From Hyphomicrobiales bacterium (GTDB taxonomy: Bacteria > Pseudomonadota > Alphaproteobacteria > Rhizobiales > Rhizobiaceae): a stretch of 64,000 bases of DNA. The notes under the pieces are model-generated. The model searched no databases, was not told the DNA's origin, and saw only the letters and a list, made by a program, of their open reading frames with translations. Shown here in pieces: positions 17,843-27,873 of this stretch; position 1 is the first letter of the stretch, and each line of letters starts with the position of its first letter. Where the stretch lies: assembly GCA_900473915.1 (NCBI GenBank), contig UCNG01000002.1, positions 213,718 to 277,717 on the forward strand, given 5' to 3'. Made by a program: the position numbers and the translations under genes.

Positions 17843-20800
17843 TTGTTGACAGAGAAACCGCAGAAAATCCGCTTCAGCAAGCGGGAGATGAAAAGAATCG
17901 AGCGTCTTGCCGCCGATGGCGAGGACGGCTTTTTGCCCGGCCCGGCCCGTTCGCGCCGTTCTTTTCTATCGCGCTGTTCCCATGCCTTTTTGTCGATCTG
18001 CATCCTTCTGTTTCTCGTTGTCGGGGCCGGTTTCCTCATTCTTCGCAGTGGCGTTGACAGCAATCTCTTGCGTGACGAAGCACAGAAAAGCCTGACGCAT
18101 ATTCTTGGCGAAGGCGCATCCGCAGCAATAGGCAGCGCTGCGCTGTCGCTGGATCAGGATAACCATGTCGCGCTCGAGGCCCGAGATGTGTCGATCGCGG
18201 ACCCCAAACAGGGCGTCGAAATCAGTGGAATCAAATCCGTGCGTCTGGGACTGGCGCCGCTGCCCCTTTTGACGGGAAAGGTGCGCGTGGCCCAGTTGGA
18301 AGTCGAAGGTGTTTCCTTTGACATGCCGGAAACGAAGGGGCCAGGATTCTGGAAATCCCTGCCTTATGACGAACATGGCCTTCTGGATTTCGACGCGGTT
18401 TCAGGTGAGCTTTTTGCTGCGATGCGCCGTAGCCTTGACCTGTTGCGCGCGCAGGAGACGCAGGTCATAGGCATTTTCAACAGCGTAGTTACATTCAAGG
18501 TTGGCGATGAGCAGCAGGTTCTGAATATTGAACAGGCGCGCCTCATTGAAAATGGCGGAAAAATCGGCATCACAGGCAGCGTCATCTGGAAAGGCAAGAC
18601 AATTGCGCTGGATGGCAAGATTGACCGGCATGCAACTGACAACAGTCTTGCAGGCTTTGAATTGAATGTCCGCGACATTCCCGTCACATTGGGTTCTCCG
18701 CCTGAAGTTGCGCCTGTCATAAACGGCAATCGCGTCAATCCGGCCCATTTCGAACTGGAAGCATCTGCACGCTTGTCCTTGATGGGATCGGTAGCCGAAG
18801 GCGACAGGCCGGAACGTCTCGCAGCCGAACTTGCCGTGGATGATCTGGACATGCAACTTGGCAAGGTTGAAGATGTGCGCGGGGGCGTCCGCCTTAACCT
18901 CGAACATACGGTGGGCAGCCGTAAGATCGAGATCAAGTCATCCCGCCTGCAGCTTGGCGGTATGCAAGCACAGTTCAACGGGGCGTTTGGCCCCGAACCG
19001 GAAGCCGAAAACAATACAGGCGGGCCGACATACCGTTTTGAGGTCCTGACCACCTCGGCGACGAGCATGCCGTCGGAGTCGACAGAGCCGCCACTATCCT
19101 TCGCAACCCGGATAGCCGGGCGATATATGGCCGATCAGCAACGCATCCAGTTTGCAAATCTTGATGTGCAGACGGAAAACGGGCAGCTCTTCGGGCAGGG
19201 AAGCATGGCATTCGGCGCAGGTTCGCCGGAAATGATTTTTTTGCTGCGTATTCCCGATATGCCTGTTGCCGATGCCAAGCATCTCTGGCCGATCGATGTT
19301 GCAGACGGCGCACGCGAATGGGTATTGAAGAACCTATTCGGTGGAACGCTCAAGGATAGCCGCATCGATATTTCGCTCGCAGGCGGTCGCTTCAACGGAC
19401 CGGGCCTGCCTCCACCCCTGACGGGTGAAGAAATCAAGGCTGATTTCAAGGTTTTTGACACACGCTTCGATGTCGTGGGAGAACTGCCGCCCGTGCGGGA
19501 CGCGCAAGGTGAAATATCGGTTCGTGGTGCCTATACGACTATCAAGCTTTTGAAAGGCATAGCCTACACGCCAAACAACCGTAAAGTTGACGTGTCCGAC
19601 GGCACGCTCATCATACCTTGGGGACCACAGCGTCCCGTTATCGCTGAACTGGATCTCGGTGTCTCTGGTGAAGCTGCGGCCATTGCTGAAATTGCCGGGA
19701 ACAAGCCTATCGACGTTCTGAAGAGTGTGCCTTTCCAGCCCGGAGACGTGACCGGCGATGTGAAATCGCGCGTCAAAGTAAACTTTGCCGTTTCCAAGGA
19801 CCCGCCGCCCGGCACGCTTCGCTGGAACGCTGACATCGGCTTCACAGACCTCAATATTTCGAAGCCGGTAGCAGGTTCGTCCGTAAGCGATGCGACAGGT
19901 AACATCAAGGTCGACCAGTCAGCCGCCAAAATTACTGCCGATGCGATGCTTGACGGTGTCCCCGCGAAGATCAGTCTGATTGAGCCGGTTGATCGGTCCG
20001 GTCCGGTCAAACGCGAGCAGAAAGTCAGGCTGGATATCGACGACAAGACTCGTAATGCGGTCTTTCCGGGGCTGAACTCCATCTTCTCTGGTCCTATGTC
20101 GGTTGATCTCGGCATGGAGGATGGCGGCAAGCGCCACGTCTCCGCCGATCTTGGCAAGACGCAGATTGACCTTCCCTGGCTCGGATGGCGCAAAGGGGCT
20201 GGCATACCGGCGAAAGCGACATTCGATCTGGTTCAGAGCCCGGACGACAAGAGCAAGATGGATATCAGCAATCTCGTTTTTTCCGGGGATGCGTTCGGCG
20301 CCAAAGGCGATCTCTCGATTGCGAAAGGTGACTTTCAGTCCGCAAATTTCAGCGAGATACGCCTGAACAGAAACGATAGCCTCGCGGTCAAGGCGACCAA
20401 GAGCGGCAGCAGCTATCGTGTCAACGTGCGCGGCTCGCAGTTCGATGCGCGCGCTCTGATCAAGCAGGTTTCCGACCTTGGAGAGAAAGGCGGAAGCGGC
20501 AGCAAATCCAGAAATCCACGCGTGGTTGTCAGCGCTCAGATCGATGAGGTTGGCGGCTTCAACGGGGAAACACTGCGCAATGTCAATGTTTCCTATGAAA
20601 GCGCTGGCAGCAAGGTTTCGGGTGTATCGGTCAACGCCGTTACATCGTCCGGTGAATCATTCGTGGCGACGAACAACGATCAGGGCGATGCGCGCTCTAT
20701 TTCGCTTCAGTCGAATGATGCTGGCGCTGTTCTGCGCTTTTTCGACTTCTACGACAAGATGCGCGGCGGCAAGATTACTGTCGGGCTTGCAGCACAGGGC

Positions 20801-21286
20801 AATGGTCCATTGCGCGGCCAGATCGACGCACGCAACTTCGCGATTATCAATGAACCGCGTCTCGCCAAGATTGTTTCCAGCCCTCCACCCGAGGGGGGCA
20901 CCAGTCTCAATCAGGCCGTGAAACGCGACATCGACGTATCGCGGGTTGACGTCGAGCGTGGTTTCTCGCTGATCGAAAAGGGCAATGGCTATCTGAACCT
21001 GTCGCGAGGAGTGGTGCGAGGGCCTGCTGTCGGGACGACTTTCCAGGGAACGCTCTATGACCAGCAAGGCAACATGTCCATCACCGGCACATTCATGCCT
21101 GCCTATGGCGTCAATCGGCTGTTCGGCGAACTCCCGATCGTCGGCGCCTTGCTTGGCAATGGACGTGATCGGGGACTGATCGGAATTACCTACAAACTTG
21201 CTGGCAGTGCCAAGCAGCCCCAGGTGATCGTCAACCCGATTTCGGTCATAGCGCCGGGCATATTCCGCTCAATCTTCGAGTTTTGA
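17843..21286 (+). CDS. AsmA/YhdP-like large envelope protein (DUF3971/AsmA-C)
   Basis: A 1147-residue protein of the AsmA superfamily related to YhdP, a group that bridges inner and outer membranes and moves phospholipid. The N-terminal cytoplasmic part is basic (MKRIERL), then one transmembrane segment (about 45-68, SICILLFLVVGAGFLIL). The rest is a repeating beta-rich periplasmic region. The C-terminus matches the AsmA_2/DUF3971 type, ending IAPGIFRSIFEF. The start is uncertain: TTG at 17843 gives the longest protein, ATG at 17888 has GGGAG too close. It stands alone between bcp (divergent) and tyrS (convergent). Confidence 0.85.
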   Translation: MLTEKPQKIRFSKREMKRIERLAADGEDGFLPGPARSRRSFLSRCSHAFLSICILLFLVVGAGFLILRSGVDSNLLRDEAQKSLTHILGEGASAAIGSAALSLDQDNHVALEARDVSIADPKQGVEISGIKSVRLGLAPLPLLTGKVRVAQLEVEGVSFDMPETKGPGFWKSLPYDEHGLLDFDAVSGELFAAMRRSLDLLRAQETQVIGIFNSVVTFKVGDEQQVLNIEQARLIENGGKIGITGSVIWKGKTIALDGKIDRHATDNSLAGFELNVRDIPVTLGSPPEVAPVINGNRVNPAHFELEASARLSLMGSVAEGDRPERLAAELAVDDLDMQLGKVEDVRGGVRLNLEHTVGSRKIEIKSSRLQLGGMQAQFNGAFGPEPEAENNTGGPTYRFEVLTTSATSMPSESTEPPLSFATRIAGRYMADQQRIQFANLDVQTENGQLFGQGSMAFGAGSPEMIFLLRIPDMPVADAKHLWPIDVADGAREWVLKNLFGGTLKDSRIDISLAGGRFNGPGLPPPLTGEEIKADFKVFDTRFDVVGELPPVRDAQGEISVRGAYTTIKLLKGIAYTPNNRKVDVSDGTLIIPWGPQRPVIAELDLGVSGEAAAIAEIAGNKPIDVLKSVPFQPGDVTGDVKSRVKVNFAVSKDPPPGTLRWNADIGFTDLNISKPVAGSSVSDATGNIKVDQSAAKITADAMLDGVPAKISLIEPVDRSGPVKREQKVRLDIDDKTRNAVFPGLNSIFSGPMSVDLGMEDGGKRHVSADLGKTQIDLPWLGWRKGAGIPAKATFDLVQSPDDKSKMDISNLVFSGDAFGAKGDLSIAKGDFQSANFSEIRLNRNDSLAVKATKSGSSYRVNVRGSQFDARALIKQVSDLGEKGGSGSKSRNPRVVVSAQIDEVGGFNGETLRNVNVSYESAGSKVSGVSVNAVTSSGESFVATNNDQGDARSISLQSNDAGAVLRFFDFYDKMRGGKITVGLAAQGNGPLRGQIDARNFAIINEPRLAKIVSSPPPEGGTSLNQAVKRDIDVSRVDVERGFSLIEKGNGYLNLSRGVVRGPAVGTTFQGTLYDQQGNMSITGTFMPAYGVNRLFGELPIVGALLGNGRDRGLIGITYKLAGSAKQPQVIVNPISVIAPGIFRSIFEF

Positions 21287-21293
21287 TACAAGA

Positions 21294-21321
21294 AAGCCGG
21301 GCGCGAGGCCCGGCTTTGCTT
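21294..21321. terminator. Terminator between the AsmA-like gene and tyrS
   Basis: AAAGCCGGGC (21294-21303) pairs with GCCCGGCTTT (21309-21318). It lies between convergent genes and can serve both. Confidence 0.8.
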
Positions 21322-21339
21322 GTTCGATCATCGTCGAGC

Positions 21340-22593
21340 TTATGCAGGACGGATCAGCACGTGGCGCTTCTTGCCAAGCGAGAGCTTGATGACGCCCTGT
21401 TCGTTCAATGCGTTTGCATCGATGGTCATGCGCGGATCGCTCACCGGTTCATCATTGATGCGGACTGCACCGCCTTCCACATGACGACGGGCTTCGCCAT
21501 TGGTCGCGCACAGTTCGGCGAGAACCATCAGCGCCAGAACACCGATGCCGCTATTCAGCGTTGCCTTGTGGACGCCCACGGTCGGAAGGTTTTCAGACAG
21601 TTCGCCGTCTTCAAAGGTCTTGCGCGCCGTTTCTGCGGATTCCTCGGCGGCATCGCGACCATGCAGCATGGCGGTGACTTCCGTTGCGAGGATTTTCTTC
21701 GCTTCGTTGATTTCGACGCCTTCTAGAGCTGCCAGCCTGGCGATTTCATCCAGCGGAAGCGTCGTGTAGAGCTTCAGGAAGCGCTCAACATCGGCATCTT
21801 CCGTGTTGCGCCAATATTGCCAGAAATCATAGGCGCTCAGCATCTCGGCATTCAGCCAGATCGCGCCGCCAAGCGACTTGCCCATCTTCTGGCCGGATGC
21901 TGTCGTCAGCAACGGCGAGGTGAGGGCGTAGAGCTGCGGGGTTCCCATACGGTGACCGAGATCAATGCCGTTGATGATGTTGCCCCACTGATCCGATCCG
22001 CCCATCTGAAGGCGAATGTCATGGCGCTTGTTCAGTTCCACGAAATCATAGGCCTGAAGGATCATGTAGTTGAATTCGAGGAATGACAGCGACTGTTCGC
22101 GGTCGAGGCGCATCTTTACCGAATCGAACGAAAGCATGCGGTTGACCGAGAAGTGACGGCCCACGTCACGCAGGAATTCGAGATAGTTGATGTTGCGCAA
22201 CCAGTCGGCATTATTGACCATGAGCGCGTCGGTCGCGCCATCTCCAAAGGTCAGGTAGTTGGCGAAGACACGCTTGATACCGGCAATGTTCTCGGCAATC
22301 GTATCCTCGGTCATCAGCTTGCGGGCTTCATCCTTGAAGGACGGGTCGCCAACCATGCCGGTGCCGCCGCCCATCAGCGCAACGGGCTTGTGGCCGGTCT
22401 GCTGGAGCCAGTGCAGCATCATGATCTGGATCAGGCCGCCTGCATGGAGGCTCGGAGCCGTAGGATCGAAGCCGATATAGGCTGTCACGGTTTCCTTGGC
22501 CAACAATTCGTCGAGGCCGCTTTCATCGGAAATCTGATGAATGAAGCCACGCTCGGAAAGCGTGCGAAGAAAATCGGATTTGAAACCGGACAT
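21340..22593 (-). CDS. tyrS: Tyrosyl-tRNA synthetase
   Basis: Charges tRNA-Tyr; 417 residues, a normal length for the TyrRS bacterial type. Class I motifs are [15 protein letters not shown] (HIGH equivalent HAGG) and KMGKS (KMSKS equivalent), with an S4 RNA-binding domain in the last 65 residues ([15 protein letters not shown]). The start [16 protein letters not shown] is preferred: it has AGGGAAAAGGA directly upstream and agrees with the family; the frame is open further up but without family features. Confidence 0.96.
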   Translation of the reverse strand: MSGFKSDFLRTLSERGFIHQISDESGLDELLAKETVTAYIGFDPTAPSLHAGGLIQIMMLHWLQQTGHKPVALMGGGTGMVGDPSFKDEARKLMTEDTIAENIAGIKRVFANYLTFGDGATDALMVNNADWLRNINYLEFLRDVGRHFSVNRMLSFDSVKMRLDREQSLSFLEFNYMILQAYDFVELNKRHDIRLQMGGSDQWGNIINGIDLGHRMGTPQLYALTSPLLTTASGQKMGKSLGGAIWLNAEMLSAYDFWQYWRNTEDADVERFLKLYTTLPLDEIARLAALEGVEINEAKKILATEVTAMLHGRDAAEESAETARKTFEDGELSENLPTVGVHKATLNSGIGVLALMVLAELCATNGEARRHVEGGAVRINDEPVSDPRMTIDANALNEQGVIKLSLGKKRHVLIRPA

Positions 22594-22752
22594 TCCTTTT
22601 CCCTGACTGGTAAGGCGAGGTTGAAACTGGTCGCGAGCGATAGCTTGCTTCCATGTGATATGTTCGCCTTTAGCACCAATCAACCGGCAATAACAAGAAA
22701 ACTCCCGCATCGGCGGGTTGCGAACCGGTAATTTGCTGGCGCGGTCGGGATC

Positions 22753-23085
22753 TCAGTGTTGAGCTGTGTTTGAAAACAGATTGAGCACGATGACACCGGC
22801 AATAATCAATCCCATGCCGAGCACTGCGGCCAAGTCGAGCTTCTGTCCGAACAGCAGCCAGCCAATCAGGGCAACGAGCGTGACCCCGATCCCGGACCAG
22901 ACCGCATAGGCAATGCCGACCGGAATGCTCTTCAATGTCATGGAGAGGAAATAAAAGGCGAGCCCGTAGGCGACGATAACAATCAGGGACGGTCCGAGCC
23001 GTGTAAACCCTTCGGACGCCTTGAGGCTGAGTGTTCCGATGACTTCGGATACTATGGCGATAGCAAGGATGGCATAAACCGGCAT
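22753..23085 (-). CDS. SMR-family multidrug/cation exporter
   Basis: A 110-residue inner-membrane protein with four hydrophobic helices, the size and layout of EmrE-type small multidrug resistance pumps that exchange cations for protons as dimers. Glu14 (IAIVSEVIG) is the essential proton/substrate carboxylate and YAVWSG carries the conserved Trp near residue 63. Gdx-type guanidinium exporters share these features, so the substrate is open. It lies between tyrS and a hydrolase gene, with terminators on the upstream side. Confidence 0.9.
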   Translation of the reverse strand: MPVYAILAIAIVSEVIGTLSLKASEGFTRLGPSLIVIVAYGLAFYFLSMTLKSIPVGIAYAVWSGIGVTLVALIGWLLFGQKLDLAAVLGMGLIIAGVIVLNLFSNTAQH

Positions 23086-23146
23086 GTCACGCCTGTAGGA
23101 TGAAAAAGGGAAAGCGAATCATGAAATTGCAATAGCAGCTTCGCAT

Positions 23147-23174
23147 GAAAAATCCGGCGGGAGACCCGCCGGAT
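23147..23174 (-). terminator. Intrinsic terminator after the alpha/beta hydrolase gene
   Basis: On the minus strand ATCCGGCGGG-TCT-CCCGCCGGAT is followed directly by TTTTT, a strong terminator for the hydrolase transcript before the SMR gene. Confidence 0.88.
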
Positions 23175-23222
23175 AAGACGCTGCAAATCTGGAAAACGAC
23201 GTGCCGGATGGCTTTTTAAGGT

Positions 23223-23897
23223 CTAACGCAGGCGCTTCGGACGCGCTTCCACCAGTTCGCCAGCCAGGCGACGATCCAGATATTCGGCGCAATCCTCAAT
23301 CAGCTCATCGCCCTGACCGCTGAAGAAGTGGTTCGCACCGGCGATCGTGGTCTGGGTGATCGTGATGCCCTTCTGTGTCTTCAGCTTGTCGACCAGAGCC
23401 TGCACGTCCTTCGGCGGCGCAACCTTGTCGTTATCGCCATGGATGATGAGACCGGACGAAGGGCAGGGCGCCAGGAAGGAGAAATCATAGGTGTTTGGCT
23501 GCGGTGCGACTGAAATGAACCCTTCGATTTCCGGGCGGCGCATCAAAAGCTGCATGCCGATCCAGGCGCCGAACGAATAACCGGCAACCCAGCAATTCTT
23601 GGAATCCGGGTGAAGCGCCTGCACCCAATCGAGCGCGCTTGCTGCATCCGACAATTCGCCAGCGCCATGGTCGAATTCGCCCTGGCTGCGGCCGATCCCG
23701 CGGAAATTGAAGCGCAATGTGGTAAAGCCGCGCTGCTGGAACATATAGAAAAGATCATAGACGATCTTGTTGTTCATCGTGCCGCCGAACTGCGGATGCG
23801 GATGCAGGATGAGCGCGATCGGAGCATTCTTTTCTTTGGAAGGCTGATAGCGACCTTCAAGGCGTCCGGCTGGGCCGTTGAAAATGACTTCTGGCAT
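23223..23897 (-). CDS. Alpha/beta hydrolase (dienelactone-hydrolase-like, YsgA/DUF type)
   Basis: A 224-residue cytoplasmic alpha/beta hydrolase of unknown substrate. The conserved N-terminal HPHPQFGGTMNN (about 33-44) marks a family with oxyanion-forming residues. The nucleophile elbow is GYSFGAW with Ser as the likely catalytic residue; IHGDNDKVAP holds the acid and GANHFF the histidine. All three catalytic residues appear present. It is divergent from the cysteine desulfurase gene. Confidence 0.88.
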   Translation of the reverse strand: MPEVIFNGPAGRLEGRYQPSKEKNAPIALILHPHPQFGGTMNNKIVYDLFYMFQQRGFTTLRFNFRGIGRSQGEFDHGAGELSDAASALDWVQALHPDSKNCWVAGYSFGAWIGMQLLMRRPEIEGFISVAPQPNTYDFSFLAPCPSSGLIIHGDNDKVAPPKDVQALVDKLKTQKGITITQTTIAGANHFFSGQGDELIEDCAEYLDRRLAGELVEARPKRLR

Positions 23898-24034
23898 GTG
23901 TACTCCGCTCGTAACGGGAAGGCCGGACTTCAGCGGCGAAACTTGACGTCTTAGGATGCCGCTTCTAGAACCGGTTTGAAATTTCGACAGACTGAAAGCG
24001 AGTTTCAGTTCCTATGGGGGCTTAATAGGCTTTT

Positions 24035-24052
24035 CTTGATTGAAAATTCAAG
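24035..24052. promoter_or_regulatory. Inverted repeat upstream of the NifS-like desulfurase gene
   Basis: CTTGA-N8-TCAAG at 24035-24052, with TGA-N8-TCA nested inside it, 41 bases before the GTG start. It is close to the TGA-N9-TCA form reported for RirA iron-responsive boxes in rhizobia, but one base shorter. A regulator site is possible; identity is inference. Confidence 0.35.
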
Positions 24053-24092
24053 AAAATTGCGCTTCCAGAATTTTGTTTAGGAGATAGGTACG

Positions 24093-25253
24093 GTGAACGG
24101 GAGCGGCAAGAGGCTCTATCTGGATTATAATGCCAGCGCTCCGTTGCTCGACGAGGCGCGGGATGCAGTCATCAACGCGCTTGGCGTTACCGGCAATCCA
24201 TCCTCCGTGCATCGTGAAGGCCGCGCCGCGCGCGCCCTCGTTGAAGCTGCGCGCCGCAGTGTGGCGGCACTTGTCAACGCACGCCCGGACCATGTTTTCT
24301 TCACATCTGGAGCAACGGAAGCTGCTTCCACGCTGCTGACCCCGCACTACATGATGGGGCGTTCCCCTGTCCGCCTTTCGCATCTCTATGTAAGCGGCAC
24401 GGAACACCCTTGCATGTTGGCTGGTGGTCAGTTTGCAGCGCAGGATGTCACCGTTCTGCCTGTGGACGAAAACGGTATCGTGCGATTCGAAAGCTTGAAA
24501 TCCGCGCTTGCCGGTCACGACAAAAGTCAGGGGCTGCCGCTTGTCGCGATACAGGCGGCCAATAATGAAACGGGCATTATCCAGCCGATAGCGGAAATCG
24601 CCGCCATCGTGAAGGCTGCCGGAGGCGTTTATATCGTCGATGCGGTTCAGGCTGCAGGGCGGATTAAATTAGACATTACAAATAATTGCGGGGATTATCT
24701 CATAATCTCCTCGCACAAGATTGGCGGGCCAAAGGGTGTCGGCGCTGTAATCGCCATTTCCGATCTCATGATGCCGCGTGCGCTTGTTCGCGGTGGCGGT
24801 CAGGAGAAAGGACATAGAGCGGGAACCGAAGCCCTGCCGCTGATTGCCGGTTTTGGGGCCGCTGCTGATGCCGCCAAAGCGCGGCTGGACGGCGATGGCT
24901 GGTCTCCGGCAATGCGAGACAGGCTGGAATCGGGGCTGGAGGTAATCGCCCCGGACGCTGTGATCTATGGCAAGGCGGTCGACAGACTGCCGAACACGAC
25001 TTTCTTTTCCCTTGAAGGACAAAAGGCCGAAACGGTTCAAATAGCCTTTGATCTTGGTGGAATAGCTCTTTCGGCCGGATCCGCCTGCTCGTCTGGCAAA
25101 GTCGGCCCCAGCCATGTTCTGTCGGCAATGGGGTACGCAGATAATCTCGGAGCAATCCGCGTATCGCTTGAGCCAACGGCAACGCCCGATGAGGTCGACG
25201 CGTTTCTCGACGTGTTCCGCAAAATTATCGCGCGCCGTGCCGGAAAAGCTTGA
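24093..25253 (+). CDS. Cysteine desulfurase, NifS/IscS type
   Basis: Takes sulfur from cysteine as a persulfide for Fe-S cluster or thiolation use. 386 residues starting at GTG with AGGAGA upstream. YLDYNASAPL (9-18) and the PLP lysine in SSHKIGGPKG (about 208) are present. The catalytic Cys lies in the flexible loop SAGSACSSGKVGPSHV, the group I (IscS/NifS) form, unlike the second desulfurase downstream at 29217. It is 253 bp upstream of sufB in the same direction, so it may belong to the suf transcription unit. Confidence 0.9.
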   Translation: MNGSGKRLYLDYNASAPLLDEARDAVINALGVTGNPSSVHREGRAARALVEAARRSVAALVNARPDHVFFTSGATEAASTLLTPHYMMGRSPVRLSHLYVSGTEHPCMLAGGQFAAQDVTVLPVDENGIVRFESLKSALAGHDKSQGLPLVAIQAANNETGIIQPIAEIAAIVKAAGGVYIVDAVQAAGRIKLDITNNCGDYLIISSHKIGGPKGVGAVIAISDLMMPRALVRGGGQEKGHRAGTEALPLIAGFGAAADAAKARLDGDGWSPAMRDRLESGLEVIAPDAVIYGKAVDRLPNTTFFSLEGQKAETVQIAFDLGGIALSAGSACSSGKVGPSHVLSAMGYADNLGAIRVSLEPTATPDEVDAFLDVFRKIIARRAGKA

Positions 25254-25388
25254 TCTTGAATTGAAGGCGCGGCTCCGGAGCGAGAACGCTGTTTTCCTGA
25301 AAACCTTGTTTCAACGACGTTTTTTATAAGTTGATTATTTTTATCGGCATTTTTTAGGGCAAATTTGAACCCGGCGCTTGAAATTCAG

Positions 25389-25405
25389 TTTAGAGAGGTT
25401 TTAAA
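25389..25405. promoter_or_regulatory. Candidate Irr box (iron-control element) upstream of sufB
   Basis: TTTAGAG-AGG-TTTTAAA matches 12 of 14 arm positions of the Irr-box form TTTAGAA-N3-TTCTAAA. It lies 101 bases before the sufB ATG. Irr is the haem-dependent iron regulator of Rhizobiales; control of suf genes by iron regulators is known in relatives. Binding here is inference. Confidence 0.5.
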
Positions 25406-25506
25406 GAAGGGGCACGCACACTATATTGAGGTGGTATTGTTCAAGACATATCACCTTGACGTTTGCAACTGTCGGGCCTTGACCCCGACGAGGATGGAGA
25501 ACGCCA

Positions 25507-27030
25507 ATGCCTGCAGTGCAGGAGACCATTGATCAGGTCCGCGGCCTTGACGTGGACCAGTACAAGTATGGCTTCGAAACGACGATCGAAGCCGAGAAAG
25601 CCCCCAAGGGCCTGAACGAAGACATCATTCGCTTCATTTCCGCCAAGAAGAACGAGCCGGAATGGATGCTGGAATGGCGTTTGAAGGCTTATGAACGCTG
25701 GCTCACCATGGAAGAGCCGACCTGGGCGCGTGTGGATTATCCGAAGATCGATTTCCAGGACGCCTATTACTACGCGGCCCCGAAAAATCAGTCCGGCCCG
25801 AAGTCGCTCGATGAAGTCGATCCCGAACTGCTGAAGACCTACGAAAAACTCGGCATTCCGCTGCGCGAGCAGGAAATTCTTGCTGGTGTGCGCAAGCAGG
25901 GCGAGCCGAGCGAGATCGACGGCAATCCGTCGGACAATGTTTATGCGTCCGGTCGTGTCGCCGTTGATGCCGTGTTCGACAGCGTGTCGGTTGTGACAAC
26001 CTTCAAGGAAGAACTCGCCAAAGCGGGCGTGATCTTCTGCTCGATTTCGGAAGCGATCCGCGAGCATCCTGAACTGGTGCAGAAGTATCTGGCGTCGGTC
26101 GTTCCGGTGTCGGACAACTATTATGCGACGCTGAATTCGGCTGTCTTCACGGATGGGTCGTTTGTCTACGTTCCAAAGGGCGTTCGTTGCCCGATGGAGC
26201 TTTCGACCTACTTCCGCATCAACGAGAAAAACACCGGCCAGTTCGAGCGCACGCTCATCATCGCCGATGAAGGCGCTTATGTTTCCTATCTGGAAGGCTG
26301 CACCGCGCCGCAGCGCGACGAAAATCAGCTGCACGCGGCTGTCGTTGAGCTGATTGCCCTCGAAAACGCCGAAATTAAGTACTCGACGGTCCAGAACTGG
26401 TTCCCAGGCGACAAGGACGGCAAGGGCGGCATCTACAACTTCGTCACCAAGCGTGGCGATTGCCGTGGCGATAATTCCAAGATTTCGTGGACGCAGGTGG
26501 AAACTGGCTCCGCACTCACCTGGAAATATCCGTCCTGCATCCTGCGTGGCGACAATTCGCGCGGCGAGTTCTATTCGATTGCCGTTTCGAACGGTCATCA
26601 GCAGATCGACTCGGGCACCAAGATGCTGCACCTCGGCAAAAACACGTCCAGCCGCATCATCTCGAAGGGTATTTCGGCTGGCAAGTCGAACAACACCTAT
26701 CGCGGACAGGTTTCGGCTCATCGCAAGGCCGAGAATGCCCGTAACTTTACCCAGTGCGACTCGCTCCTGATCGGCAATGACTGCGGCGCGCATACGGTGC
26801 CGTATATCGAGGCGAAAAACGCCACGGCGCAGTTCGAACACGAGGCGACCACCTCCAAGATTTCGGAAGACCAGCTGTTCTACGTGATGCAGCGCGGCAT
26901 TCCGGAGGAGGAGGCCATCGCTCTCATCGTCAATGGCTTCGTGAAGGAAGTCATTCAGGAACTGCCGATGGAGTTTGCCGTGGAAGCCCAGAAGCTTATC
27001 GGTATTTCGCTTGAGGGCAGCGTCGGTTAA
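25507..27030 (+). CDS. sufB: Fe-S cluster scaffold complex subunit SufB
   Basis: With SufC and SufD, SufB forms the cytoplasmic complex on which Fe-S clusters are assembled. 507 residues, normal for SufB. Family sequence is seen throughout, such as [15 protein letters not shown] (about 223-237), [11 protein letters not shown] and the conserved C-terminal [16 protein letters not shown]. The ATG is preceded by GGATGGAGAACG. sufC follows after 74 bp. A 535-residue open frame on the opposite strand is a shadow of this gene. Confidence 0.97.
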   Translation: MPAVQETIDQVRGLDVDQYKYGFETTIEAEKAPKGLNEDIIRFISAKKNEPEWMLEWRLKAYERWLTMEEPTWARVDYPKIDFQDAYYYAAPKNQSGPKSLDEVDPELLKTYEKLGIPLREQEILAGVRKQGEPSEIDGNPSDNVYASGRVAVDAVFDSVSVVTTFKEELAKAGVIFCSISEAIREHPELVQKYLASVVPVSDNYYATLNSAVFTDGSFVYVPKGVRCPMELSTYFRINEKNTGQFERTLIIADEGAYVSYLEGCTAPQRDENQLHAAVVELIALENAEIKYSTVQNWFPGDKDGKGGIYNFVTKRGDCRGDNSKISWTQVETGSALTWKYPSCILRGDNSRGEFYSIAVSNGHQQIDSGTKMLHLGKNTSSRIISKGISAGKSNNTYRGQVSAHRKAENARNFTQCDSLLIGNDCGAHTVPYIEAKNATAQFEHEATTSKISEDQLFYVMQRGIPEEEAIALIVNGFVKEVIQELPMEFAVEAQKLIGISLEGSVG

Positions 27031-27104
27031 CCGACGCGCCCCTTCCATCTCGCATCAGATTTTCTGGCCAGCCTTTTCCTGGCATTAGAACAAGGTTTAC
27101 ATTC

Positions 27105-27860
27105 ATGCTTGAGATCAAGAACCTCCATGCAAAGATCGCTGACACGGATACCGAAATCATCCGTGGCCTGAACCTCACCGTGAACAAGGGTGAAGTTGCA
27201 GCGATCATGGGTCCGAACGGTTCGGGCAAGTCGACGCTTTCCTATATTCTCGCCGGTCGTGAAGACTATGAAGTCACCGAAGGCGACATTCTCTATAACG
27301 GCGAGTCGATCCTCGAGCTCGACCCGGCAGAACGCGCCGCCAAGGGCATCTTCCTGGCATTCCAGTACCCGATGGAAATTCCGGGCGTTGCCACGATGGA
27401 ATTCCTGAAGGTTGCGATGAACAGCCAGCGCAAGGCGCGCGGCGAGCCGGAACTGAAGATTCCGGAATTCATCAAGCGCGTGAAGGACGCCGCCGGCGGC
27501 CTTAACATCGACATGAACATGCTCAAGCGCCCGCTTAACGTCGGCTTCTCCGGCGGCGAAAAGAAGCGCGCTGAAATTCTTCAGATGCAGCTTCTGGAAC
27601 CGAGCCTCTGCGTCCTCGACGAAACCGATTCCGGTCTCGACATCGATGCGCTGAAGATCGTTTCGGAAGGCGTGAACGCCCTGCGTTCGCCGGATCGCGC
27701 CGTGGTCGTCATTACGCACTATCAGCGTCTGCTCGAACACATCGTTCCAGATAGCGTGCACGTGCTGTACAAGGGCCAGGTCATCAAGTCCGGCGACAAG
27801 AGCCTCGCGTTGCACCTTGAAGAAAATGGTTATGCCGACGTAATCGGCGAAGCTGCCTGA
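27105..27860 (+). CDS. sufC: Fe-S assembly ATPase SufC
   Basis: An ABC-type ATPase (251 residues) that powers SufBCD. Walker A GPNGSGKST (about 36-44), the signature FSGGEKKR (about 147-154), and Walker B with the catalytic glutamate LCVLDETDSGLD (about 167-178) are all intact. It is a soluble ABC protein, without a transporter role. The start of sufD comes 13 bases after its stop, with GGAGG before it. Confidence 0.97.
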   Translation: MLEIKNLHAKIADTDTEIIRGLNLTVNKGEVAAIMGPNGSGKSTLSYILAGREDYEVTEGDILYNGESILELDPAERAAKGIFLAFQYPMEIPGVATMEFLKVAMNSQRKARGEPELKIPEFIKRVKDAAGGLNIDMNMLKRPLNVGFSGGEKKRAEILQMQLLEPSLCVLDETDSGLDIDALKIVSEGVNALRSPDRAVVVITHYQRLLEHIVPDSVHVLYKGQVIKSGDKSLALHLEENGYADVIGEAA

Positions 27861-27873
27861 GGAGGGTTGGATC

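Noticed and set aside
25441-27048. 535-codon open frame on the strand opposite sufB
   Set aside because: It mirrors sufB over its full length, has no family sequence or ribosome site, and arises from the codon usage of a high-GC gene.
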